Positions 24,943 to 35,500 of a stretch of DNA of 64,000 nt are shown here, piece after piece (the first letter of the stretch is position 1; each line of letters begins with the position of its first letter). The DNA comes from Ashinkailepas kermadecensis (taxonomy: Eukaryota > Arthropoda > Thecostraca > Neolepadidae), in the NCBI GenBank assembly GCA_034440615.1, contig JAOTOM010005053.1:654001-718000 (forward strand). The letters are read 5' to 3'. A program made the position numbers and the translations under genes. The notes below the pieces were generated by a model. It saw only the letters and a program-made list of their open reading frames with translations. It searched no databases and was not told the DNA's origin.

Positions 24943-25832
24943 GAGCTCTGGTGACGTTCCGACCTGGATTTCTGGATCGAAATCGTCACGCTTCCAACTG
25001 CGCTATCCGAGGCAAGTAATTTCACGTCAGAGGTGGTGATAATTTTGACTTCCCGAGACATTCTCAGAGTATAGGCCGCCACCTGGGGCCGATGTTTCGA
25101 TTTTACCTGCTCGTGGAAGTACTTGTCTATGAGCACAAACACTGCCCATACAGACACTGCTGACATAACTCAACACACATGCTCAAGGAAATGCGCCGGC
25201 ACGCCCCAATAGACTGTGACGACGGCAAAGCTGTCCTTTGACAACTTTTCCTTCAACGCAAAATGTCTGTCACACGAACATAGAAAATAATGCAATATGT
25301 GTCACATCGGAGGCAGAGATCATCCAATGGCAAAACGATGGATTTTACGCGATGCACATCTCTTCCTCATCGTCACCGCAAACTTAATTCGTGGACATAG
25401 AAGCTGCTCGAGGAAACCTGGTACAGTTTTCATTCAGATGCTTATGGAAAAGAGCATTGTTTGTGGATGTGGGGGTCGTCAAGTTTATTCGCACAATACA
25501 ACCATGCTTTTCAAGTGTTTCAGCGTGGCCCAATATTAAATGGGTAATGCAAGTAATGGCAATCACTCCGTCATACGCCCAACCAGGTGACTTTCTAGTG
25601 CATAGGTTTACGTTCGCTTAAGCGATTAGTGGCGTTAATTGAAGCTCACTAGAGTTCATTGGATCGTCACATGCGAACGGTCGCCACACCTCGATGTTTA
25701 ATTGAATACGGATACATTGTGGTTACGCGATATTCATTGCCATGACAGCCTAGGCCTTGATTTCGCGGCAAATCCATCGAGTCTCACGGCCGCCAAATGC
25801 ACGTGCGGAACGAACGCCGAAAACGTACATGC
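24943..25832. other. Unique sequence, no gene recognised
   Basis: The minus strand at about 24960-25160 has an open stretch with non-repetitive composition (including VLIDKYFHEQVKSK), but I could not match it to spectrin-type or other families. It has no convincing pair of splice sites in a frame that joins shot. Confidence 0.35.
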
Positions 25833-25843
25833 CTGCATGGTGA

Positions 25844-26002
25844 TGGATGGATTGTGGCTTTACGACGCACTCAGCAGCTGAGACCATATGGCGTCGCCTG
25901 CCTCTCACCCCGGCAGGAAGGACGGGCATCGCGGGGAATCGAACCTTGTACATCTGGGGTGCCAGACGCTCAGCTTAACCACTGAGCTACCGCGGCCCCT
26001 GG
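25844..26002 (-). mobile_element. tRNA-derived SINE (head type 3)
   Basis: On the minus strand it begins GGGGCCGCGGTAGCTCAGTG (A-box region), followed by a B-box-like GGTTCGATTCCCC, then the shared body with GGCGACGCCATATGGTCTCA and TCGTAAAGCC. The target-site duplication CTGCATGGTGA lies at 25833-25843 and 26003-26013. Its head differs from the two other SINE head types in the window, although the 3' body is the same. Confidence 0.82.
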
Positions 26003-26529
26003 CTGCATGGTGAATTCATACTGTTAAATCCACTATCTATCCAGCAATAAGTGAAGCTACCAATTGTAAAGTGTGCAAAAAGGTGGATATTCGAAATGTT
26101 TGAAGCCGAATTAGAGTGCGCACCACTGCGGCGCCTGAGCTGCCGCCTGGCGGAGGCAGGTCTAACTATGCTGGTAACGACATGGAACCACACATCAGCC
26201 AAAAACGCCGCAGTCAGTGGCACGGTCGGCAACGCTCACAAAGATACACACAAACAAACCAGCACAACACACCGAGCAGACCGGTAGTGTGTGCGGAGAG
26301 GGCGTTGTGGCTATCACACTCCTACGTCTGGCGTTCACAGCTACTGCTGCGCCCATGTCCAGTCACTGCTGCTACATGCACGGAGCGGACCGCACCACCA
26401 GGGCATCATTAAATCGCCCTTTGCAGAGCGGAGAACTGGTTTCCAAGGTGAGCGGCACGGGCGGCCGCCACCAAGCGTCGTGACAAACAGTCATCTGACT
26501 TTAACATGAGAAACGTGGGCGGCGGCGTC

Positions 26530-27035
26530 GTGCGCGGCCAGCGGAGCGAAGGGGATGGACAGGGGATGGGTAGGGGATGGCCGGGTAAGGGCCCGTCGTG
26601 TGGCAGATCCCGAAGGGGATGGGCAGGAGAATGGCCGGGTAAGGGTCCGTCGTGTGGCAGATACCGAGGGGGGCAGGGGAACAGAGGGACGGAGGAACGG
26701 ATATGGGGACGGGACGGGGATGTGCAGGGGGCTGACTGGTTAAATACCCATCATGTGGCAGACCCGGGGGGGGGGGGGAACAGAGGGACAGAGGAAAGGC
26801 TATGGGGACGGGACGGGGATGGGCAGGGGTCTGACTGGTTAAAGACCCGTTGTGTGGCAGACCCCAAGGGGGACAGAGGGACGGGGCTGACCGTTTTGGC
26901 GCTAGTCTTGCGGCACATCACGAGGGCGGACAGAGGGACGGGGAGGGGTTCACCGGTTAAGGGCCCGTCCTGTGGCAGACCCCGAGACGGGGACAGGGGC
27001 ACGGGGACGGCGACGAGGAAGGGGAGGGGAAGGGG
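26530..27035. repeat. Diverged G-rich minisatellite
   Basis: Irregular units of about 60-115 bp built on GGGACGGGGATGGGCAGGGG and GGCCCGTCGTGTGGCAGA. It includes a run of 12 or more G at about 26767. Confidence 0.8.
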
Positions 27036-27177
27036 CTAACCGACTAAGAGTGAGACTGACAGCGACAATCTTAATCGCCAGAGGTGAACTTTCAAGGCGC
27101 CCGGAATTCAGTTCAAAACCATTCATTTGTAGCGACTGCTAGGTAATTACTGGGAACCAAGGACTTTTAAACAGTGT

Positions 27178-27650
27178 GTAGTGACAGTGGTGTGTTCCGG
27201 TAGTGGCAGTGGTGTGTCGCGGTAATGGCAGTGGTGTCTCCGGTAGTGACAGTGGTGTGTTGCGGTAATGGCAGTGGTGTGTCGCGGTAATGGCAGTGCT
27301 GTGTCGCGGTAATGGCAGTGGTGTGTCGCGGTAATGGCAGTGGTGTGTCGCGGTAATGGCAGTGGTGTGTCGCGGTAATGGCAGTGCTGTGTCCAGGTAG
27401 TGGCAGTGGTGTGATGTGATGTGATGTGTCTCGGTTCTGGCAGTGGTGTGTCGCGGTAATGGCAGTGGTGTGTCGCGGTAATGGCAGTGCTGTGTCGCGG
27501 TAATGGCAGTGGTGTGTCGCGGTAATGGCAGTGCTGTGTCCAGGTAGTGGCAGTGGTGTGATGTGTCTCAGTTCTGGCAGTGGTGTGTCGCGGTAATGGC
27601 AGTGGTGTGTCGCGGTAATGGCAGTGGTGTTTCGCGGTAGCGCCAGTGGT
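27178..27650. repeat. Minisatellite, 22-bp unit, about 20 copies
   Basis: Unit GGTAATGGCAGTGGTGTGTC + GC. Interspersed variants (ggtagtggcagtggtgtgatgtg) recur at 27400 and 27545, which suggests duplication of a multi-unit block. Confidence 0.94.
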
Positions 27651-27789
27651 GGCTGTCGCGGAACTATCAATGGTGTGTCGCCGCAGAGAGGTGACGTGAC
27701 GAGCGGTGGGTGCAGCACGGCCGGCGCCGTATAAGGCCGCCGGCTGGAGGTGCTGGCGACGACAGTGGCAGGCGGACATGTCTGGTGTC

Positions 27790-28400
27790 GACAGGCTGAC
27801 GCCGCCCTCGATAGACAGGCGGACAGGCTGACGCCGCCCCCAATAGACAGGCGGACAGGCTGACGCCGCCCCCAATAGACAGGCGGACAGGCTGACGCCG
27901 CCCTCGATAGACAGGCGGACAGGCTGACGCCGCCCCCAATAGACAGGCGGACAGGCTGACGCCGCCCCCGATAGACAGGCGTACAGGCTGACGCCGCCCC
28001 CAATAGACAGGCGGACAGGCTGACGCCGCCCCCAATAGACAGGCGGACAGGCTGACGCCGCCCCCAATAGACAGGCGGACAGGCTGACGCCGCCCCCGAT
28101 AGACAGGCGGACAGGCTGACGCCGCCCCCAATAGACAGGCGGACAGGCTGACGCCGCCCCCAATAGACAGGCGGACAGGCTGACGCCGCCCCCAATAGAC
28201 AGGCGGACAGGCTGACGCCGCCCCCGATAGACAGGCGGACAGGCTGACGCCGCCCCCAATAGACAGGCGGACAGGCTGACGCCGCCCCCGATAGACAGGC
28301 GGACAGGCTGACGCCGCCCCCGATAGACAGGCGGACAGGCTGACGCCGCCCCCAATAGACAGGCGGACAGGCTGACGCCGTCCCTGATAGACGGGCTGAT
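27790..28400. repeat. Minisatellite, 32-bp unit, about 19 copies
   Basis: Unit AATAGACAGGCGGACAGGCT + GACGCCGCCCCC. Only CAATAG/CGATAG and rare CTCGATAG variants occur, so the array is very homogeneous. All three minus-strand frames stay open across it because the unit has no stop in that direction; this is not a gene. Confidence 0.96.
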
Positions 28401-28977
28401 GCCATCCCCGGCGGACCGGTGGACAGGCTGATGCCGCCCCGGGTGACCAAGTGGACAGGCTGATGCCATCCCAGGTGGACAGCGTGCTCAAGTTCAGATC
28501 CAACGACCCTGGATTCAAAACCCATCCTCTCCTCGACGTTTGTGTTTCCCCAGGTATGACATGACTGATGGCGAGATCGGCATCAAGCATCCTAAGCCAC
28601 CGGCCGCTCCATGGCAGTCGGTACGATGCTGACTGAGCCCGCCGTTGCGGTCGCGGCTTGTGGTTTCAGGACGCTTCGACTATCACGGACATCTTGCGTC
28701 CATAAAAGTTTTAAAGCTGCATATAACTCAGCAAACCAGACACCAGGAGAGCAGAGCAACCTGGTTTAGTATATGTGAATCTAATCGAAACTATTTACTG
28801 GGGAGGTGTTGCCGAGGTGGGTCACGTTCCAAGCGGACTTTGTTTGCCACCACCCTATCTGGAAATGCCAGCTTAACGCCAGAATTCAAACGGGGAGTGG
28901 CTTCAACACGCCCCAGGCACGGTTACCCGGCCACCGCGACCCTGGCCGGCCTAAGCGGGTCACAACCACAACCAGCC

Positions 28978-29392
28978 AGATGAGTGGCCAGTATCAGCTG
29001 ATGAGCGGCCAGTATCGGCCAGTATCGACCAGATGAGCGGCCAGTGTTGGTCAGCTGAGCGGCCAGTATCGGCCAGTGTCGGTCAGCTGAGCGGCCAGTA
29101 TCGGCCAGATGAGCGGCCAGTATCAGCCAGATGAGCGGCCAGTATCAGCCAGATGAGCGGCCAGTATCGGCCAGTATCGACCAGATGAACGGCCAGTGTC
29201 GGTCAGCTGAGCGGCCAGTATCGGCCAGATGAGCGGCCAGTATCAGCCAGATGAGCGGCCAGTATCGGCCAGATGAGCGGCCAGTATCAGCCAGATGAGC
29301 GGCCAGTATCGGTCAGATGAGCGGCCAGTATCGGCCAGTATCAGCCAGATGAGCGGCCAGTATCTGCCAGATGAACGGCCAGTATCGGCCGG
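28978..29392. repeat. Minisatellite, 22/31-bp units
   Basis: Repeats of GATGAGCGGCCAGTATCGGC + CA with an optional extra CAGTATCGGC segment, so 22-bp and longer units are mixed. Confidence 0.92.
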
Positions 29393-29785
29393 TCAGATAG
29401 GTGAGTCTCTAAGCCGAGGCTGCACGCCATCACGCTAGGCGACTCGATATCCATCTCGCAGGGGCAGGGCAGACCAGTGCAGGCCGGAAGTGTAACAACT
29501 GAGCTATTTGGGGCAGGGGAGGGGGCAATGTCTCTTTCACCAAGCTGTGTTTCTGGTGAATATTTGGAATATAGTTTTAACTGAACCATCATACTAAAAA
29601 TACAGAATACATGCCGTATAATATTTTTTGGTGTAATCCACTGGGGAAGAGCACGTTCACCGGCTGTGGGACTCCCAAGCAAGGAATGAAGGGAACTGTA
29701 ATGTTCCAATGTTAATTCTGCCGGTAATATTTAGGAGATATAGGTATGCCAGAAAAGCGCAGCACAAAGCTACTATAGGCTTATC

Positions 29786-29951
29786 CTTGTGTTCTTTTAC
29801 GACGCATTCAACCGCTAGGTCATATAGCGTCGCCAACCTCTCACGCAGATTGGTCGCGGGTGGACTCGGTAAATGCCGTCGGTTGTGAGATTCGAACCCA
29901 CAATCTTGCGATCAAGAGTCCGACGCTCTACCAACTGAGCTACCGCAGCCC
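29786..29951 (-). mobile_element. tRNA-derived SINE (head type 2, tRNA-Lys-like)
   Basis: The minus strand begins GGGGCTGCGGTAGCTCAGTT, then GGTAGAGCGTCGGACTCTTG (tRNA-Lys-CTT-like anticodon region) and B-box GGGTTCGAATCTC, then the common SINE body. The 16-bp target-site duplication CTACTATAGGCTTATC lies at 29770-29785 and 29952-29967. Overall length (166 bp) matches the other SINEs here. Confidence 0.88.
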
Positions 29952-30310
29952 CTACTATAGGCTTATCAGTGGACTCGAAAATTTAGAATATGGAGAGAGG
30001 CTGATGGCATTATGAATGTATTCACTCAAGAATAGCATATTAAGGGGTTGATTGAGACATTATTGAGATGCTTCAGATAGTAAAAGGGTTCGATAATTTC
30101 AGTCTGAATGATGCTCTTCGATTTAACCTATTACATTATTATACATATACATTATTACATATTACAGCGTACAACAAGTTTGCAGGACATGGGTGGTTGC
30201 TCAATGGAATAGGCTGCCTGGCGATATAGTGGGGTGGGGGGGGGCTCATTGAAGGTATTTCCAATTAGGATGGATATCTTCCTTGAGTCAAATAATCCTA
30301 TGTCTGAATT

Positions 30311-30463
30311 CGTCGTTGTTGGTTTTACGACACCTCGACCGTTGAGTCATGTAGCGTCGCCAATCTCTCACGCAGATTGGTCGCGGGCGACAGGTAAGAC
30401 TCGAACCCACAATCTTTCGATTGTGACACGGACAACTTACCGCTAGACTACTCGTCCCCTCCC
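30311..30463 (-). mobile_element. tRNA-derived SINE (head type 1)
   Basis: Same family as 55039-55198. The minus strand starts GGGGACGAGTAGTCTAGCGG and has the B-box GGGTTCGAGTCTTACC and a body ending TCGTAAAACC. The target-site duplication ATGTCTGAATT lies at 30300-30310 and 30464-30474. It is more diverged in the head than the 55-kb and 60-kb copies. Confidence 0.87.
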
Positions 30464-30954
30464 ATGTCTGAATTATAAGTGTACCGTAGGGGGATGGGAA
30501 TTGGGATGGTTGGAGTGGGATTGATGATAGTAGGTCGTCCGTCACCCGTGTCTACAGGAAGAGCGGAAAACTAGCACGCAATAATTATATACCGGCTTGG
30601 TAGTAAAGTAGTCTGCTGCATGGCACAATATATGCCTTCAGCACACTCGGTGATGCATCTCATGACGTCACATCGCATCCTATCTCAGACAAATTAGCGT
30701 CAAAACGCCAGGTGCGATTCTCAAATTCCTAGGTGCAAATATTGCGCAGCTAAACAACATAGCTAACTCAAAATCTCGAAGCTCGAATGCATGGTCCCAA
30801 ATACAAACAGTGCCGTGGGGCGGAGAGCGTACAGGCCAGAACCTGCGAAATGAAAATATACGACTTATGGCATGCAGCTACATGTCCAGGTATGTTCCAC
30901 GTCTGTAGGGCGTGCAGTTCCAATGGTAAGTTCCTCAGAGGTGGTACTCGAACC

Positions 30955-31425
30955 GACTCGAAGGCGGTCCCGGAGGCGACAGGACCACTCGAAGGCGGTT
31001 CCAGAGGCGGCCGGACCACTCGAAGGCGGTCCCAGAGGCGGTAGGACCACTCACAGGTGGTCCCAGAGGCGGCCAAAACCATTCGAAGGTGGTCCCAGAG
31101 GCGGTAGGACCATTTATTGATTGATTGATTATTTGGGTTTAAGGGCGCGCCGACTACAGGGTCATTTGGCGCCCATCGGTAGGACCATTCGAAGGTGGTT
31201 CCGGAGGTGGCCGGACTACTCGAAGGCGGTCCTAGAGGCGGTCGGACCATTCGAAGGCGGTCCCAGAGGCGGTAGGACCACTCACAGGTGGTCCCAGAGG
31301 CGGCCGGACCACTCGAAGGCGGTCCCAGAGGCGGTAGGACCACTCACAGGTGGTCCCAGAGGCGGCCGGACCACTCGAAGGTGGTCCCAGAGGCGGTCGG
31401 ACCATTCGAAGATGGTAGTGGAAGG
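30955..31425. repeat. Minisatellite, 31-bp unit, about 13 copies
   Basis: Unit GGACCACTCGAAGGCGGTCC + CAGAGGCGGTA. The array is interrupted by the LINE tail at 31115-31176. Confidence 0.93.
31115..31176 (-). mobile_element. Solo LINE 3' tail inside minisatellite
   Basis: 62-bp element with the forward signature ATTATTTGGGTTTAAGGGCG..TTGGCGCCCAT. The flanks CGGTAGGACCATT (31102-31114 and 31177-31189) match each other as a target-site duplication. The host array repeats this sequence anyway, so the duplication is less decisive than elsewhere. Confidence 0.78.
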
Positions 31426-32084
31426 GGGACGCTCGGCCATCGCGCATGTCCATAATAATCGCACATATGCATTGAAGTGAAGTTGCCTGCGACATGGTGC
31501 AGTGCAAAGCGTAAACATGCTCAACTATCCGATCCCATTCCCAAGGAATTGTGAGCAAAACACGACGGCCCCGCTCATATTCCCTGCTGAAATACCGTGC
31601 GGAAAACAACCACTTGAAAATGTTAAAACTCCATAGAATATGTTGTAGGGAAAAGTAGAGGTCGAATCGCAGATATTAAAATACACACTCTTAAAGAACG
31701 CCCTCGTGTTGATTTCGTGACTGTTGGGCATATCGTGCAGTGCTAAGCTCCTTAGAAACATTATGGGCGGGCCAGCCTGGTCGTTGAGGTTTCATTTTTT
31801 CCCTCCAAGTTGCAGGATGATTCTCACCCTATGGCTTCACCCGCAACTATACATGTAGGATATACTACGTACATGTACGTACACGTACACGTATACATGT
31901 AGGATATACTCGAACATTACATACCATAGACTTCAACATGACTCTTTGCACTACCTAAACGGCAATCATATGTGCATGGCAGCACAACTCTATATCGCAC
32001 ATGGACGGTGTTGCAGTAGTGTTGCATAGCTGACGGTGCTGCCCTCTACACTACACTGGCAGCAGCACGACTCCGCACAGCGGC
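31426..32084. other. Unique sequence, no gene recognised
   Basis: Non-repetitive apart from a short ACGTAC-rich stretch near 31865-31905. No exon was recognised. Confidence 0.5.
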
Positions 32085-32375
32085 CAGCGCGCCTCCATGT
32101 ACCACACAGACGGCAGGACGGCTCCATGTACCACACAGGCGGCAGGACAGCTCCGTATAGCGGCCAGCGCGCCTCCATGTACCACACAGACCGCAGGACG
32201 ACTCCATGTACCACACAGACGGCAGGACAGCTCCGTATAGACGGCCAGAACGCCTCCATGTACCACACAGACCGCAAGACGGCTCCATGTACCACACAGA
32301 CGGCAGGACAGCTCCGTATAGACTGCCAGCACGCCTCCATGTACCACACAGACGGCAGGACGGCTCTCTATGCCA
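32085..32375. repeat. Minisatellite of CCATGTACCACACAGACGGCAGG-type units
   Basis: Two short cores (CTCCATGTACCACACAGAC and GGCAGGACAGCTCCGTATAG) alternate in a ~60-70-bp higher-order pattern. It lies in the intron just downstream of shot exon 19. Confidence 0.9.
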
Positions 32376-32432
32376 GACAGACAACAAGCTTCGTACATTA
32401 TAAAGACGCCAGCACGTCGTGCGGCGACTCAC

Positions 32433-32585
32433 CTGCAGCTGGCGTTCGTGGCTGCGCCGCCGGACCACGGCGAAGAGCGTGTCGGCCAGCGTCAGGTAGC
32501 GCACGTTGAGCTGGTCCAGGCCGTCCACCAGGCGGCCCGAGCAGCGCCACACGCCCTGGCAGGCGGCCGCCCTGCTCTCGAACAT
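32433..32585 (-). CDS. shot: shot exon 19 (of those in window)
   Basis: 153 bp, residues 978-1028 of the reconstruction (MFESRAAACQGVW..RRSHERQLQ). The acceptor is CTGGCCAG|ATGTTC and the donor CTGCAG|GTGAGT, both phase 0. It is the last exon recognised towards the 3' side. The ATG at its start is internal to the protein and not an initiation codon. The predicted helical pattern fits a spectrin-type repeat. Confidence 0.8.
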
Positions 32586-35500
32586 CTGGCCAGGCGGCGG
32601 CGACACGGCACGGCCAGGTAAGACGGCTGCCGGCCGGCGGCGGCGGACACATGCAGGGACAAACTACAGCGAGCGGGCGGGCCGGCGACCTTCCAGGTGC
32701 ACGGGCGCGGCGTGAGGCGCGTGTCAGTGGCGGCGGCGGTGATGTGGCGGGCGGATGGCGTGGTTGGCGGGAGGGTCAGTGTGGAGGAGCGGGAAAGCCA
32801 ACTCGTCACCGCGGTCAGGGTCAGTTGCACGCAGAAACGGAAATGTAACCGGGTTAGTTTTGGCGACATGTCAACGTGACTCTAAAAGCGGAAAGAACGA
32901 AGCACATGCCAAACACTAGCGGAACGAAAATGACTGCAAACAGACTACGCGAGCTACGCCACACACTCATGCTGAGACGAGGCATACGGAAGTCACACCA
33001 TGCGTTGGGGTAATAGCAGGCATGGGATGGGGACTGGGCACCGCACCGGTATGTACAAGTCATAGAATGCGACGCCGCCGGGGAGCAGGAATATCGTACC
33101 TGGGCCAGTTTTATCAATCGGCCACCAAGTCCGTTGACCAGCTCAATGTTAGGTCGGTGGGTCACAACCTCGTCGTACAGTCGCTGGAATAAAGTAGACA
33201 TGGTAACGAGGCGCATGGCATCACTCGCACGTGGCACACCAGAAACACGCGCCGGCACACACGGGGCGAGCAGCCGCACGGCACGACGATCGGTAACCAG
33301 AGCCCGGCCGACGCGACCGGGCCTCAGCACAGCTCCCGACACCAGTTAACGGCGTCGGCCCAGTCGGCCGGCCGCGCCTCCTAACTGACCTATCCGGGCC
33401 GGACACACGCCAACGTCAGCACGACACCACAGCCGGAGCCGGAGCCGGAGTCACCGCCGGAGCCACCGCCGGACAGGCACTTACCCGGGCGCGCTCCAGG
33501 TCCAGCTCGCGCTGGCGCATCTCGGACTCCATCTGCGACGCCCACTGTCGCTGCAGCGTCTCCTGCTGCTGGTACTGGTGCAGCAGATCGGACGCCTGGT
33601 CCACTGCGCGCACTCTGGCCGGGAAAACGTCACGTCAAGCACAGCCCAGGTCACATACAGAGCAGGCCACACATGGCTCGGGTCAGACACAGTCAGGGCC
33701 AGGTACAGAGCAGGCCACATGTGGCTTGGGTCAGACACAGTCCAGGTCACATACAGAGCAGGCCACACATGGCTCGGGTCAGACACAGTCAGGGCCAGGT
33801 ACAGAGCAGGCCACACATGGCTCGGGTCAGATACAGTCCAAGTCACGTACAGAGCAGGCCACACGTGGCTTGGGTCAGACACAGTCCAGGTCACATACAG
33901 AGCAGGCCACACATGGCTCGGGTCACACAGTCCGGGCCAGGTACAGAGCAGGCCACACATGGCTCGGGTCAGACACAGCCCAGGCCACACATGGCTCAGA
34001 TCAGACACAGTCCAGGCCACACATGGCTCGGGTCAGACACAGTCTAGGCCACGTACAGAGTAGGCCACACATGGCTTGGGTCAGACACAGTTCAGGCCAC
34101 ACATGGCTCGGATCAGATGCAGTCCAGGTCACATACAGAGCAAGCTACACATGGTTCGGGTCAGACACAGTCCAGGCCACACATGGCTCGGGTCAGACAC
34201 GGTCCAGGCCACATACAGAGCAGGCCACACATGGCTCGGGTCAGACACAGAGCAGGCCACACATGGCTCGGGTCAGACATAGTCAAGATCACATCCAGTC
34301 CAGATCAGACACAATCCAGACCACATGCAGTCCAGGTCAGACACAGCCTAGATCACATGCAGTCAAGATCAGACACGGTCAGAATCACATACAGACACAG
34401 TCTAGACCAGACACAGTCCAGGTCGGACACAGTCCAGACCAAACACAGCTCAGATCATATTCAGTTCAGGCCAGACACAGTCCAGATCACATGCAGTCAA
34501 GATGAAACAAAGCTCAGATCACATTCAGTCCAGGTGGGACACAGTTCAGGTCAAACGCAGTCCAGGTCAAACTGCACCTTTTACACGATTTACAAAATAC
34601 ATATTTTTGCATTTTGCTTTCATCTATAAACTCTATGCCGTCATGTGCATTTCCAACGGTGTCTTTCACAGCTTGTTCATGATAAACATTTCAACATAGC
34701 TACGTCTAAAAGATGCAATGAGATGAAGCTGTAACCTAACCTGTGCTAACCTCATGCTCTTAATACACCAGAACTGCATCATTTTTGCACAATGTGCGCT
34801 CATCAATAATAGGAAGATATGCCAAATTTCCAAGCCATTTCTTGAAAAGCTTAGGAGTTGCTTCAGAAAAAACCTTTGGCGGTCAAATTGAAAACCCACA
34901 CTGTGAGTTAATGGAACAAACGCCCGCCCTCTAACTTAAACAGGACCATTTATATCTGGCGGAGACATCGCACATGGCTATATGTGCTCAATAACGTCTA
35001 ACTCGTATTTCAGCAGCCACAAGCTATATGCCCTCTGCAGCCACATGCCCTCTGCTATTTGCACTGACGCGTAAAACAATTAACTGAAATGGTGCCATAT
35101 TCAAAAAAAATATAAGGGAGAGCTTAGACGATTTCGAAGTGTGAAGTTGACAGATCTGACAATTTGTGCACCCCTGGCCCCTCTCCAGACTAGGGCGGAT
35201 AATTCCACCACGAACTCACCAGTTTGGGTACAAGGGGACAAAACAAGGAAACAATCGCGGACAGTCAACCAAAACATACTTCGTGAATACGAAGATTCGC
35301 AAGGCCACCTTAAGACCTTCACCCAACGTAGAAACTATAGCACCTACCTGTAAATAGCACACTTACAGCCTGGAACATACACCCAGCTTATAACCTACAG
35401 CCAACCGAAGTCCTACATGTAGCTCAAGGCTAACACCAAGCCAGGATTTACACTTAGCCAAGAGCTTATCCGTGCCGGCTTAGTCGTGATGGATCCTGAC

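Noticed and set aside
24465..25166. 233-codon minus-strand open frame
   Set aside because: Two thirds is the 28-bp minisatellite. The remaining 60 residues look non-repetitive but match nothing I know and have no splice sites compatible with shot.
27147..28590. Open frames of 440, 452 and 307 codons on the minus strand
   Set aside because: These are three frames of the 22-bp and 32-bp minisatellites; the unit lacks stops in this direction. No protein family match.
32492..32869. Initiation at the ATG opening exon 19 or other internal ATGs
   Set aside because: The ATG follows a good acceptor and the exon is in phase with exon 18, so it is an internal methionine; no promoter evidence supports a start here.
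34730..34760. Telomere-like TAACCTAACC motif
   Set aside because: Only about two TTAGG units; far too short to be telomeric or an interstitial telomere.
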